The notes below the pieces were generated by a model that searched no databases, was not told the DNA's origin, and saw nothing but the letters and a program-made list of their open reading frames with translations. A program made the position numbers and the translations under genes. From Dyella sp. BiH032 (GTDB lineage: Bacteria > Pseudomonadota > Gammaproteobacteria > Xanthomonadales > Rhodanobacteraceae), in contig NZ_CP134867.1 in assembly GCF_031954525.1 (NCBI RefSeq), forward strand, positions 2,232,001 to 2,296,000: a DNA stretch of 64,000 nucleotides, given 5' to 3'. Shown here piece by piece: positions 23,359 through 32,247 of the stretch. The stretch's first letter is position 1, and each line of letters begins with the position of its first letter.

Positions 23359-23822
23359 GGCCGCTTGTCCTGTGCCGCTGCTTCGTTGATCTGCTTGCCC
23401 TGATGCGCCTTGGCCATGGCGTCCTTCAGCTCCTTCGGCATGTAGGTCTCGTCGTGCTTGGCGAGGACCTCGGTGGCGATGAAGCGCGCGTTCTCCATGT
23501 GGCCCGTCGCGATCACCGACTGATTGTCGCGGAACAGATCAGGAAGAATGCCGGTGTATTCCACCGGCATCGCGCCGGACGCATCGATCACGGTGAAGGT
23601 GACCTTCAGCGAATCGGAGGCGCGTTGGATCGAGCCGGACTTGACCATGCCGCCGAGGCGGAACGTCTTGTACGGGTTGGCCTCGCCGGACTGGACCTGG
23701 CTCGGGGTGAACAGGTAGTTCATGTTCTGCTGCAGCGCGAACACCGTGAGGCCGATGGCTACGACGGCGGCGGCCAGGACCAGGAGCACGATGGTGAGCC
23801 GGCGTTTGCGGGTGGGATTCAT
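23355..23822 (-). CDS. ccmE: Haem chaperone CcmE
   Basis: The ATG at 23822 gives the normal 155-residue form: [20 protein letters not shown] membrane anchor, then an OB-fold domain. The haem-binding H-x3-Y is present as H123 and Y127 ([10 protein letters not shown]). It carries haem from CcmC to CcmF on the periplasmic side. The longer frame upstream runs antisense-like through ccmD and is not used. Confidence 0.95.
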   Translation of the reverse strand: MNPTRKRRLTIVLLVLAAAVVAIGLTVFALQQNMNYLFTPSQVQSGEANPYKTFRLGGMVKSGSIQRASDSLKVTFTVIDASGAMPVEYTGILPDLFRDNQSVIATGHMENARFIATEVLAKHDETYMPKELKDAMAKAHQGKQINEAAAQDKRP

Positions 23823-23856
23823 GGAGTCACTCTGCGTCGCCCATTCGGCGTAAGTG

Positions 23857-24045
23857 TCAGGACGAGGCCGTCGGGTTGCGTTGCTGGCGCGCGCTCTGCC
23901 GCGCCAGGCGGGCGCGCAGTTCACGGAGATGGCGGCGCCGGCGGATGCCCGGGGCCAGGTAGTCGGCGACGAGGACGGCGAAGAACAGCGCATACGCCGG
24001 CCATACATAAGCGGCGTAGCCGCCCATGGCGAGGAACTGGCTCAT
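23857..24045 (-). CDS. ccmD: Haem exporter protein CcmD
   Basis: The 62-residue protein starts at ATG 24045 overlapping the ccmC stop (ATGA). It has one membrane segment ([20 protein letters not shown]) and a basic cytoplasmic tail ([20 protein letters not shown]), the standard CcmD layout. It is required for release of haem-loaded CcmE from CcmABC. It lies within a longer meaningless frame and is easily missed. Confidence 0.9.
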   Translation of the reverse strand: MSQFLAMGGYAAYVWPAYALFFAVLVADYLAPGIRRRRHLRELRARLARQSARQQRNPTASS

Positions 24046-24800
24046 CGGCGCTCCTCCTGCTCGGCGATCTGCCGCACCCAGTCCTTGCCGCTTTCCATCG
24101 CCAGCAGGTCCGCGCGGACGCGGCCGAACAGGCTGGCGATGTAATAGAACTTGGTGGCGAGCATCATCGTCAGCAGCGGCCACAGCATGTCGCCGCTCAT
24201 CTTCGAGGGCCCGAGGATGCGCACGGTGGAACCCTGGTGCAGGGTGTTCCACCAGTTCACCGAGAAATGCACGATCGGCACGTTGACGATACCCACGATG
24301 GCAAGGAACGCCGCGGCGCGCGCGCCTTGCCGGCGGTCCTCGAAGGCGTGGTACAGGCCGATGACGCCCAGATAGAGGAACAGCAGCACCAGCTCCGAGG
24401 TGAGGCGGGCATCCCAGGTCCACCAGGTACCCCACATCGGCTTGCCCCACAGCGAGCCAGTCACCAGGGTGATGAAGGTAAAGGCCGCGCCGACCGGCGC
24501 CGATTCCATCGCCACCACTTCCGCCAGCTTCAGCCGCCACACCAGGGCGATGAAGGATGCGATCGCCATGACGCCATAAATGAAGAGGCTCATCCAGGCG
24601 CTGGGCACGTGGATGAAGATGATGCGGTAGGCGTCGCCCTGCTGATAATCGGCCGGCGCCACCACCAGGCCCCCGTAGAGCGCTACCGCGCCGAGCAGCA
24701 GCGCGAGCGCCAGGGCCCACGGCCGCAGGGTGCCGGCGAAGCGGTAGAAGGTCGGCGGGGAGCCGAGCTTATGGAGCCAGAGCGGGATCCAGTTGGCCAT
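24042..24800 (-). CDS. ccmC: Haem exporter permease CcmC
   Basis: The 252-residue protein has six membrane segments and the WWD motif (WGTWWTWDARLTSELVLLFL) that binds haem while attaching it to CcmE. Histidines in IIFIHVPSAWM and FSVNWWNTLHQG fit the haem ligands. It lies three bases after ccmB and overlaps ccmD. Confidence 0.96.
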   Translation of the reverse strand: MANWIPLWLHKLGSPPTFYRFAGTLRPWALALALLLGAVALYGGLVVAPADYQQGDAYRIIFIHVPSAWMSLFIYGVMAIASFIALVWRLKLAEVVAMESAPVGAAFTFITLVTGSLWGKPMWGTWWTWDARLTSELVLLFLYLGVIGLYHAFEDRRQGARAAAFLAIVGIVNVPIVHFSVNWWNTLHQGSTVRILGPSKMSGDMLWPLLTMMLATKFYYIASLFGRVRADLLAMESGKDWVRQIAEQEERR

Positions 24801-24803
24801 GTG

Positions 24804-25490
24804 TCAGGCATCCAGGGCGATACGTAAAGCGGCAGCGCAGGCCAGCGGCGCCAGCACCAGGGCCAGGGCGAGCGCCGCGCCCAGCCAGGCGACGGGAGCC
24901 AGCCAGGGCAACCCCTGTTGGGCCGCGGCGACCGCGCCCGCGGCGAAGATGACCACCGGCACGCAAAGCGGCAGCAGCATCAGCGCCAGGAGCATACCAG
25001 AGCGTCGTGTGCCGGCCGTCAGCGCGACCAGGATGGCGCCGAGCAGGCTGAGCAGCGGTGTCGCCAGCAGCAGCGCGAGCAGCAGCACGGGCATCGCCGC
25101 GGTCGGCAGATGCAGCATGCCGGCGAGCAGCGGAGCGATTACGATCAGGGGGAGCGCCGTAGTGATCCAGTGCGCCAGGATCTTCATGCCCAGCATCACG
25201 GCCAGCGGCTGCGGCGCGAGCACCAGCTGCTCCAGCGAGCCGTCTTCGATGTCGCCGCGGAACATGGCGTCCAGGGCCAGCAGCATCGCCAGCAGCACCG
25301 TCACCAGCACCACGCCGCCGGCGATCCGCTGCAGCAACGCTTCTTCCGGGCCGAGGGCGAAAGGGAACAGCGTAGCGACGATCAGCGCGTACAGCACCGG
25401 CATGGCGATATCGCCGCGCCGGCGCCAGGCCAGCACGAGGTCGCGGCGGAACAGGGCGGTGCAGGCGGCGGCGAGCGGCGGCGGGTTCAT
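24804..25490 (-). CDS. ccmB: Haem exporter permease CcmB
   Basis: The 228-residue protein has six hydrophobic segments and the family segment [20 protein letters not shown]. It is the membrane partner of the CcmA ATPase in the CcmAB transporter that drives release of holo-CcmE. Its start overlaps the ccmA stop by four bases. Confidence 0.95.
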   Translation of the reverse strand: MNPPPLAAACTALFRRDLVLAWRRRGDIAMPVLYALIVATLFPFALGPEEALLQRIAGGVVLVTVLLAMLLALDAMFRGDIEDGSLEQLVLAPQPLAVMLGMKILAHWITTALPLIVIAPLLAGMLHLPTAAMPVLLLALLLATPLLSLLGAILVALTAGTRRSGMLLALMLLPLCVPVVIFAAGAVAAAQQGLPWLAPVAWLGAALALALVLAPLACAAALRIALDA

Positions 25491-26122
25491 GCGTGCATCC
25501 GGATGCGCCGCGGCTCGCCGCCCAGGAAGCTCACCGCGCCATGGCTGGTGACGAGGGCGGCACCACCACGCGCGGCATGCCGGGCGAGCAGGCTATTCAC
25601 CAGTTCGATGCCGGCGCGGTCGAGGTTGGCGTACGGCTCGTCCAGCAGCCACAGGGTGGCCGGCAGCAGGAGCAGGCGGACCAGGGCGGCACGTTTCTTC
25701 TGTCCCGCGGAGAGACGCCGGACCGGCTCGTCCTCGTAGCCGGCGAGGCCGATCTCGCGCAGCGCGTCTCCCGAGGACAGGCCGTCGCGCCGGCCGTACA
25801 GCCCGGTGGCCACCGCAAGATTCTCGCGCGCGCTCAGGTCGCCCTTCAGGCCCAGGTGATGACCGAGGAACAGGATGTCGCCCAGATGGCTGTCGCGCTG
25901 CCAGGGTTCGCCACGCCAGCGCAGTTCGCCCTCGTCGACGTGCAGCAACCCTGCGAGGATGCGCAGAAGAGTGGTCTTGCCGCTGCCGTTGTCGCCCTCG
26001 ACCAGTGCGATCTCGCCGGCGGCCAGGCTGAAATCCAGCGGCCCGAACACGGGTTCGTCCTGGCGATAGAAGGCGAGCGCACTCGCTTCCAGGAGCGCGG
26101 GCTGGGCGGGCGGGGCGGTCAT
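25487..26122 (-). CDS. ccmA: Cytochrome c biogenesis ATPase CcmA
   Basis: ATG 26122 ([20 protein letters not shown]) gives 211 residues; the longer frame is antisense noise. Walker A is GDNGSGKTT, the signature [11 protein letters not shown], Walker [13 protein letters not shown] and the H-loop TSHGA. It energises CcmABCD. The start overlaps the stop of the DUF3293 gene, so the ccm operon is coupled to that gene and to kmo. Confidence 0.95.
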   Translation of the reverse strand: MTAPPAQPALLEASALAFYRQDEPVFGPLDFSLAAGEIALVEGDNGSGKTTLLRILAGLLHVDEGELRWRGEPWQRDSHLGDILFLGHHLGLKGDLSARENLAVATGLYGRRDGLSSGDALREIGLAGYEDEPVRRLSAGQKKRAALVRLLLLPATLWLLDEPYANLDRAGIELVNSLLARHAARGGAALVTSHGAVSFLGGEPRRIRMHA

Positions 26123-26562
26123 CCGGGCGATTGTCCGAAAAGCCCGCCGGACTTGTCCATGCGGCGCAGCGCCGCCCGCCCGGAAGGACCAACGCCGTAC
26201 ACATAGGCGTTCTGCCCGAAGCGCCGGGCCAGCGTGTCCATGGCGGCGGCATGGGGGCCGACGACGAACAGGCTCGCCTCCCGCCAATCCGCCCCGACGC
26301 CCGCGCCGGCGCGGATCAGCGCGATGTCGGTTCGTTCGCGCAGGGCCGCCAGCAGCGCGCGCTGCGCCAGCCGGTTCGCGCTGCGTACGGTGGCGCGAGA
26401 GCCGGGATTCCAGGCGGTGATGAAGCTCCAGGGGTGCCCCTGCACCAGTGCGGCCAGCGCTGCAGGCAAGGTTTCGCCCACCCGTATCGATGCCCAGCCG
26501 CCTTGCCGCAACCGCGCCCGATAGTCGGTGGCGAGGTAAGCGGCCAGCAGGCGCTCATCCAT
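26119..26562 (-). CDS. DUF3293 family protein
   Basis: ATG 26562 ([20 protein letters not shown]) gives 147 residues. The core [20 protein letters not shown] then [11 protein letters not shown] and [12 protein letters not shown] matches DUF3293, a small soluble family of unknown function. The gene overlaps kmo upstream by eight bases and ccmA downstream by four, an unusual coupling of three unrelated-looking genes. Confidence 0.8.
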   Translation of the reverse strand: MDERLLAAYLATDYRARLRQGGWASIRVGETLPAALAALVQGHPWSFITAWNPGSRATVRSANRLAQRALLAALRERTDIALIRAGAGVGADWREASLFVVGPHAAAMDTLARRFGQNAYVYGVGPSGRAALRRMDKSGGLFGQSPG

Positions 26563-27967
26563 GCCGCAGACTGGGCAGGGGCGGCAGCGTGGCCTTGAGC
26601 GTGGCGGCCGCGGCGTCGAGATCCACGCTGCCCGCATCGGTCGAGCCGCGCAGCAATTGCTGCAGCAGCAGGTCTTGCGCGCGTCCCCGCTCGAAGGCGT
26701 AGGCATAGGGCAGGTGGGTGAAGGTCACCATGCGATAGCGCGCCATGAAGTGCTCGGGCGCTCGTTCAGCCAGCAGCACGCCCAGTTCCCGCTTGGCGAG
26801 GTAATGCGGATCGGCGACCGAGTCGCGCATCTCGATGTAGTTCTCCAGCGCCATCGCGGCGATCGCATTGGCATTGGGCTGGCGCACGCGCTGGAATTCC
26901 GCGAAGACGTCCGCCGTGTCATCCGGCGCCTCGGCCAGCAAGGCGGCGAGCGTTACCGTGTCCTCGAAGCCGCAATTCATGCCCTGGCCGTGGAACGGCA
27001 CGATGGCGTGCGCCGCATCGCCGATCAGCAGCGCGCGCCCGTCCAGATGCCAGCGGTCGAGGTACAAGGTGGAAAGCGTGCCGACCGGGTGGCTGCCATA
27101 GTCCTCGGCGAAGTCGGGGATGAGCGGCAGCAGGTCCGGAAAGTCGTCCTGGAAGAACGCCCTGGCGGCCTGCGCATTCGGCAGGGTGGCAAAGCTTGGA
27201 TGCGGGCCCTGTGCCGGCAGGAACAGCGTGACGGTGAAGCTGCCCTCGGTATTGGGCAGGGCGATGCACATGTAGCCGCCGCGCGGCCAGATATGCAGCG
27301 CATGCGGTTCGATCGCGAACTGATCGTGGCCGCCGGTATCGCCGAGCAGTTCGGCGGGCAGCTGGCCCGCGGGCGGGATCTCGAGTTCCTTGTAGGCGTG
27401 GCCCAGCGGCTCGATACGTTCGCCCAGCGGGCCGTGCGCATGCATCGCGGTGCGTAGCGCGGAGCCAGCGCCATCTGCGCCGATCAGTACGCTTGCATCG
27501 ACATCGCGCTCGCTCCCGTGTTCGTCGGCCAGACGGATGCGCCGCTTGTCGAAATCCGCGCTGACCAGCGACTGCCCGAAGTGGAAGCGCACGCCGGCGG
27601 CTTCCGCGGCATCGAGCAGCAACATGTTCAAGGCGCCACGGGATACCGACCAGATCACTTCGCTGTCGTCCACGCCGTAGCGCTGGAGGCCCGAGCGGCC
27701 GTCGCGCGTATGCACCATGCGGCCGCGCATCATGACGGCGCGCTGCAGTACGTCGTCGGCCAGGCCCGCCGTGCGCAACGCCTGCAGGCCGCGTTCGGCC
27801 AAGGCGAGATTGATGGAGCGTCCGCCGGCAAAGCCTGAGCGGCGAGGGTCGGGGCGCTTCTCGTAGACATCGACCGGAAAACCCCGCCGCGCGAGCTGCT
27901 GGGCGAGCAGGGCGCCCACCAGGCCGCCGCCGATGAGAGTGAGGGAGCGCTGCGTAGGTGACGCCAT
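26555..27967 (-). CDS. kmo: Kynurenine 3-monooxygenase
   Basis: The 470-residue flavoprotein hydroxylates L-kynurenine with NADPH and O2. Visible are the N-terminal FAD dinucleotide fold (LTLIGGGLVGALLAQQLARR), the RSINLALAERG segment typical of KMO, and the second FAD motif (ALLIGDAAHAIVPFHGQGMN). The pathway would lead to quinolinate/NAD or tryptophan breakdown; other kyn genes are not in the window. It is transcribed toward the DUF3293 gene and ccm operon. Confidence 0.92.
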   Translation of the reverse strand: MASPTQRSLTLIGGGLVGALLAQQLARRGFPVDVYEKRPDPRRSGFAGGRSINLALAERGLQALRTAGLADDVLQRAVMMRGRMVHTRDGRSGLQRYGVDDSEVIWSVSRGALNMLLLDAAEAAGVRFHFGQSLVSADFDKRRIRLADEHGSERDVDASVLIGADGAGSALRTAMHAHGPLGERIEPLGHAYKELEIPPAGQLPAELLGDTGGHDQFAIEPHALHIWPRGGYMCIALPNTEGSFTVTLFLPAQGPHPSFATLPNAQAARAFFQDDFPDLLPLIPDFAEDYGSHPVGTLSTLYLDRWHLDGRALLIGDAAHAIVPFHGQGMNCGFEDTVTLAALLAEAPDDTADVFAEFQRVRQPNANAIAAMALENYIEMRDSVADPHYLAKRELGVLLAERAPEHFMARYRMVTFTHLPYAYAFERGRAQDLLLQQLLRGSTDAGSVDLDAAAATLKATLPPLPSLRHG

Positions 27968-28041
27968 GGCGTGTTCCGTCCGTCGGATCGCGGAACTTTA
28001 TCAGGCGGGCACGCGGATCAGCGAGCCGGCCGCGGCCGGCT

Positions 28042-28785
28042 TCAGAAGCTCATGAAATAGCCGCCGTTGACTGGCAGATTGGCGCCCGTGATGTAACCCG
28101 CTTCGTCCGCGGCCAGGAAACAGACCGCCCGCGCGATGTCGGCCGGCGAGCCGAGCCGCCCCACTGGAATGTCCTCGATGATCTGCGCGCGGATCTCGGC
28201 CGGCACCGCCGCGACCAGGGGCGTATCGCAATAACCCGGCGAGACGGTATTGACCGTGACGCCCTTGCGCGCGGTCTCGCGCGCCAGCGCCATGCCGAAG
28301 CCGTGCACGCCGGCCTTGGCCGCAGCGTAGTTGGTCTGGCCGAACTGGCCGGTCTGGCCGTTGACGGAGCTGAGATTGACGATGCGGCCGAAGCCGCGCG
28401 CGCTCATGCCTTCGACCACGTGGCGGCACATGTTGAACACGCCGTCGAGGTTCACGCGCATCAGCTCCTGCCACTGCTGTGGCGTCATCTTGCGCAGCGT
28501 GGTGTCGCGGGTGATGCCCGCGGCATTGACCAGCACGTCCGCGCCGCCATCGCTCTGTTCGATCCGCCTGACCAGTGCGCCGCAGTTCTCGAAGTCGCTT
28601 ACGTCGACCGGTTCGAAACGGATCATGTCGCCCAGGTCGGCGACGTGGGTGCGGAAGGATTCCAGTCGTTCGGAACGGGCAGGCAGGTCGGCGGCGATGA
28701 CCCGGCGGCCGGCGAGGGCGAGCTGGCGGCAGATTTCGGTACCGAGGCCGCCGATGCCCCCCGTGACGATGGCGATGCGAGTCAT
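28042..28785 (-). CDS. phbB: Acetoacetyl-CoA reductase (SDR)
   Basis: The 247-residue short-chain dehydrogenase has the nucleotide motif TGGIGGLG, the NAAG-type motif (LVNAAGITRDTTLRKMTPQQ) and the active-site Ser and Y-x3-K (NLSSVNGQTGQFGQTNYAAA-K). The ITRDTTLRKM and NGQTGQFGQ stretches are characteristic of PhbB, which makes (R)-3-hydroxybutyryl-CoA for polyhydroxyalkanoate. It follows phaR on the same strand. Confidence 0.9.
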   Translation of the reverse strand: MTRIAIVTGGIGGLGTEICRQLALAGRRVIAADLPARSERLESFRTHVADLGDMIRFEPVDVSDFENCGALVRRIEQSDGGADVLVNAAGITRDTTLRKMTPQQWQELMRVNLDGVFNMCRHVVEGMSARGFGRIVNLSSVNGQTGQFGQTNYAAAKAGVHGFGMALARETARKGVTVNTVSPGYCDTPLVAAVPAEIRAQIIEDIPVGRLGSPADIARAVCFLAADEAGYITGANLPVNGGYFMSF

Positions 28786-28822
28786 GCGGTACTCACCTGA
28801 TCATGCCGCACGGCAGCACGTG

Positions 28823-28847
28823 TTGTGCCGCAGCGGCTGTTGCACAA
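28823..28847. promoter_or_regulatory. Palindrome upstream of phbB, possible PhaR site
   Basis: TTGTGC (28823-28828) and GCACAA (28842-28847) form six-base arms around 13 bases, 38 bases before the phbB start. TGC-rich palindromes are the usual PhaR target. The assignment is inference. Confidence 0.35.
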
Positions 28848-28851
28848 AGAA

Positions 28852-28878
28852 GCGCCGGCGCCAGCGGGGCGCCGGCGC
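28852..28878 (-). terminator. Hairpin between phaR and phbB
   Basis: GCGCCGGCGCC (28852-28862) and GGCGCCGGCGC (28868-28878) form a perfect eleven-pair stem with a five-base loop, fifteen bases after the phaR stop in the direction of transcription. The trailing TTCTTT is a weak T-run, so it may only attenuate. Confidence 0.55.
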
Positions 28879-28893
28879 GCGAAAGGGCGGGAC

Positions 28894-29379
28894 TTACTTC
28901 TTGGCGCCGCCGGGCTTGCCCGTGCTGGACGCCTGCGTGGCCGCATCGAGCAGGCCGCTCTGCATGGACTTCCACGCATCCATGTTGCGCTGGGTCAGCT
29001 CGTTGAGCATCGACCAGGGCGTCTGCCCCAGCAGGCTGTTGAGCTGGTTGCGGAACTGCTGCTGCTGGTCGAGGAAGACCTGCAGACTGCGCTCCAGATA
29101 AGGGCCCATGAAGCCCTGCAGCGAGTCGCCATAGAACCGGATGATCTGGCTCAGCAACTGCGGCGACAGCATCGGCTGACCCTTCTCCTCGTGCTCGGAA
29201 ATGATCTGCAGCAGCACGGAGCGGGTCAGATCCTCGCCCGATTTGGCGTCGCGGACCTCGAAGGTTTCGCCGTCGAGCACGAGCTGACGGACTTCTTCCA
29301 GCGTGATGTAGCTGGAGATCTCCGTGTCGTACAAGCGACGGTTCGGATACTTCTTGATGATGCGGATCGTTTGTGCCAT
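28894..29379 (-). CDS. phaR: Polyhydroxyalkanoate synthesis repressor PhaR
   Basis: ATG 29379 (MAQTIRIIKKYPNRRLYDTE) begins the PhaR DNA-binding domain; the longer frame crosses the upstream palindrome. Residues 1-60 are the DNA-binding part, 65-110 the PHB accumulation domain (SVLLQIISEHEEKGQPMLSP onward) that senses polymer, and the tail is Gln/Ala-rich. It represses PHA granule and synthesis genes until polymer is present. phbB lies next on the same strand. Confidence 0.93.
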   Translation of the reverse strand: MAQTIRIIKKYPNRRLYDTEISSYITLEEVRQLVLDGETFEVRDAKSGEDLTRSVLLQIISEHEEKGQPMLSPQLLSQIIRFYGDSLQGFMGPYLERSLQVFLDQQQQFRNQLNSLLGQTPWSMLNELTQRNMDAWKSMQSGLLDAATQASSTGKPGGAKK

Positions 29380-29430
29380 GCGGCGGAAGCTACCAGAACG
29401 TATTGCGCCGCACCAGTCGCGACCGACACA

Positions 29431-29460
29431 TTTTTGCTGCACTTCCGGGTGCAGCAAAAA
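29431..29460. promoter_or_regulatory. Perfect 12-base palindrome upstream of phaR
   Basis: TTTTTGCTGCAC (29431-29442) and GTGCAGCAAAAA (29449-29460) are perfect inverted arms around TTCCGG, 51 bases before the phaR ATG and just past the emrB stop. Both strands leave A residues after the stem, so it is not a terminator; an operator, probably for PhaR itself, is the better reading. Confidence 0.55.
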
Positions 29461-29479
29461 TTTAAATCGATCTTGGTGA

Positions 29480-31033
29480 TCAATGGCCTACCGCACCCCC
29501 GGCGCTGCCGAAGGGCGGCCTGGCGAACCAGAGCACCGGGATCAGCGCCATGAACAGCACGGCGCACAGCCAGAACACGTCGTTGACCGCCAGGGTGAGG
29601 GCCTCGCGGGTGAGCACCTGGTCTACCACGCCGAGGCCGCGCGATCCGGAGAGGCCGGCCTGGGCCAGCCCCTGCAGGTATTGCGTGGCGGCCGTATGGG
29701 CAGGCGAAACGCTTTCCGTGAGAATCGCGTGATGAAAATCGCCGCGGTGCTGCCAGATGGTCACGGTCACCGCGGTCGACACACTCGACCCCATCGTGCG
29801 GCAGAAGTTGGCCAGGCCCGACGCGCTGGCGATCTGATCGCCGGGCAGCCCTGCCAGATAGATCTGGTTCAACGGGATGAAGAAGCAGGCGATGGCGGCG
29901 CCCATCACGAAGCGCGGCAGCACCAGGGTCGCGAAGGAGGCGGAGCTGTCGAAACTGGAGAACCACAGCGAGGTGCCGGCGAAGATCAGGAACGCCGCGG
30001 TGACTACCGCGCGCAGATCCATGCGATTGATGTTGGCGCCGATCACCGGCGACATCAGGAAGGCCAGGATGCCCACCGGCGCCGTGGCCAGGCCCGCCCA
30101 AGTCGCGGTATAGCCGAGCGTGGTCTGCAGCCACAGTGGGAACACCACGTTGATGCCGAAGAACGCCATCATGCCCAGCGAGAGCGCCGTTACCCCCACG
30201 GTGAAATTGCGTCGCTTGAATAGCGAAAGGTCCACCACCGGGTGCTTGGCGTGCAGTTCCCACACGATCAGGAAGCTGATGCACACCAGTGCGGTGATGC
30301 CCAGCACCGTGATCAGGGTGGAGGCGAACCAATCGTTGTCGTTGCCGTTGTCCAGCATGAACTGCAGGCAACCCACGCCCACCACGAGCAGGATCAGGCC
30401 CACGAGGTCGATCGGCGTCTTGTAAGTCTTGGTCTCGCGCTTGTGCAGCAGCGCCCAGGTGATGACGGCCGCGAGCGCGCCCACCGGCACGTTGATGTAG
30501 AAGATCCAGGGCCAGGAAAAATTGTCGGTGAGCCAACCGCCGAGGATGGGGCCGAAGATCGGCGCCACCACCACGGTCATCGCCCACATCGCCAGCGCGA
30601 TACCTTGCTTGGCCTTCGGATAGCTCGACAGCAGCAGGGTCAGCGACAGCGCCACCATCGGGCCGGAACCGGCGCCTTGCAGCAGACGGGCGATCACCAG
30701 CATCGGCATGCTGGTGGCCAGGCCGCACAGCATCGAAAAGACCACGAACAGGCCGACCGAGCCGATGAAGGTTTTCACCTCGCCGAACCGCCTCGCCAGC
30801 CAGCCGGTGAGCGGCTGCATGATCGCGCTGGCCAGGGCGTAGGAGCTGATCGTCCAGGTGCCTTCGCTGGCGCTGACGCCCAGGCTGCCGGCGATGTGCG
30901 GCACGGCGACGTTGACGATGGTCATGTCCAGCACCTCCATGAAGGTGCTGAACGCGACCGCGATGGTCAGCAGAACCAGGGCGCCGCCTTGCAGCGGCTT
31001 CAATGGAGTGGCGTCGTTGGGCGTGGCGGCCAT
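29480..31033 (-). CDS. emrB: EmrB/QacA (DHA2) drug efflux permease
   Basis: The 517-residue MFS protein has 14 membrane segments, motif C-like and motif D1 (FMEVLDMTIVNVAVPHIAGS) and motif A (GWLARRFGEVKTF). It exports drugs and hydrophobic compounds by proton antiport through a tripartite pump. It is the last gene of the marR-OM factor-emrA-emrB operon, 11 bases after emrA. Confidence 0.93.
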   Translation of the reverse strand: MAATPNDATPLKPLQGGALVLLTIAVAFSTFMEVLDMTIVNVAVPHIAGSLGVSASEGTWTISSYALASAIMQPLTGWLARRFGEVKTFIGSVGLFVVFSMLCGLATSMPMLVIARLLQGAGSGPMVALSLTLLLSSYPKAKQGIALAMWAMTVVVAPIFGPILGGWLTDNFSWPWIFYINVPVGALAAVITWALLHKRETKTYKTPIDLVGLILLVVGVGCLQFMLDNGNDNDWFASTLITVLGITALVCISFLIVWELHAKHPVVDLSLFKRRNFTVGVTALSLGMMAFFGINVVFPLWLQTTLGYTATWAGLATAPVGILAFLMSPVIGANINRMDLRAVVTAAFLIFAGTSLWFSSFDSSASFATLVLPRFVMGAAIACFFIPLNQIYLAGLPGDQIASASGLANFCRTMGSSVSTAVTVTIWQHRGDFHHAILTESVSPAHTAATQYLQGLAQAGLSGSRGLGVVDQVLTREALTLAVNDVFWLCAVLFMALIPVLWFARPPFGSAGGAVGH

Positions 31034-31044
31034 GGGGCGTGGAC

Positions 31045-32247
31045 TCAGCGGCCGTCGGTGCGGCCGAGATTGGCGCGGATGATCTTCTCGGCTTCTTCAT
31101 CCGCCTTGACGGCCATGCGGTCGTACACGTCGGTCTCCGCAGTCGCCTTCTGCGCCGGCGCCTGGGCCAGCACCGCACCGCGGTCGTCCGTGATATCCAC
31201 CGTCACTTCGGTGGAGAGGCCGATGCGCAGCGGATGCTGTTCCAGATCCTTGTTGTCGATCGCGATGCGCACCGGCACACGCTGTACCACCTTGATCCAG
31301 TTGCCGGTGGCGTTCTGCGCGGGCAGCAGCGAGAACACGCTGCCGGTGCCGGCTCCCAGGCCGACGACCTTGCCGTGGTATTCGACGCCGCTGCCGTAGA
31401 CGTCCGCGCTGAACTTCACCGGCTGGCCGATGCGGATGCGGCGCAACTGGCTCTCCTTGAAGTTGGCGTCGATCCACAGGTCATGCAGCGGTACCACGGT
31501 CATGAGCTGCTGACCGGGCTGCACGCTGTTGCCGACCTGCACGCTGCGCTGCGCGACGTAGCCGGACACCGGCGCATAGATGGCATTGCGCTGCGCGGCG
31601 ACCCAGGCGGCGCGGAAGTTGGCGCGGGCCTGCTCCACGGCCGGATTCTCGGCGGTGACCGTGCCTTCGATGGCAGCGCGCGCCGCATTGCCCTGCGCGA
31701 CGGCCGCGTCCAGCGCGGTCTGTGCCTGTTCCACGCCGTCGCGCAGGTGCTGCACGATCTCCGGCGATTCCGCGTGCTCGGCAAGCAGCGGGAGATGGCG
31801 TTGCAGATCGGCCTGTGCCTTCTTCAGGTCTACCCGGCGGGCGGCGACGGCAGCGTCGGCGCTGGTGGCCGAATCGGTCTGCTGGCGGACCTGGCGGACG
31901 GCCTGCGCGAGCGCGCTGCTGGCCTGGCGCAGACGCACGTCGGCGTCGGTGCTGTCCAGGCGCACCAGCACCTGGCCGGCTTCCACGCGCTGCGTATCGT
32001 CCGCGAGGATCGCCACGACGGTGCCGGGGACCTGCGCCGAGATCGCGACCTGGTTGCCGCCGACGTAGGCGTTGTCCGTGGTCTCGCGCTTGGAGAACAC
32101 GAACAGCCACAGCAGGAACCAGCCCAGTCCCAGCACCACGAAAATCAGCAGGACAATCAGCAGCGCGCGGCGGCGCTTGCGCGGGTCCTTCGCGGCGAGG
32201 CCGCTGTCGTTGTCTTCCTTCCGCGCGGCGGAATCAGTGGCGCTCAT
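31045..32247 (-). CDS. emrA: HlyD-family membrane fusion protein EmrA
   Basis: ATG 32247 (MSATDSAARKEDNDSGLAAK) gives 400 residues; ATG 32271 is possible but lies further inside the preceding gene. It has one N-terminal membrane segment (RRALLIVLLIFVVLGLGWFL), a lipoyl/barrel-sandwich domain (YVGGNQVAISAQVPGTVVAI and APVSGYVAQRSVQVGNSVQP) and a long coiled coil between. It bridges EmrB to the outer membrane channel. Confidence 0.92.
   Translation of the reverse strand: MSATDSAARKEDNDSGLAAKDPRKRRRALLIVLLIFVVLGLGWFLLWLFVFSKRETTDNAYVGGNQVAISAQVPGTVVAILADDTQRVEAGQVLVRLDSTDADVRLRQASSALAQAVRQVRQQTDSATSADAAVAARRVDLKKAQADLQRHLPLLAEHAESPEIVQHLRDGVEQAQTALDAAVAQGNAARAAIEGTVTAENPAVEQARANFRAAWVAAQRNAIYAPVSGYVAQRSVQVGNSVQPGQQLMTVVPLHDLWIDANFKESQLRRIRIGQPVKFSADVYGSGVEYHGKVVGLGAGTGSVFSLLPAQNATGNWIKVVQRVPVRIAIDNKDLEQHPLRIGLSTEVTVDITDDRGAVLAQAPAQKATAETDVYDRMAVKADEEAEKIIRANLGRTDGR

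Noticed and set aside
22453..23403. 316-codon frame opposite ccmF
   Set aside because: Shadow with Gln/Arg/Glu repeats and no domain.
29431..29460. Terminator after emrB
   Set aside because: A residues, not T residues, follow the stem on both strands.
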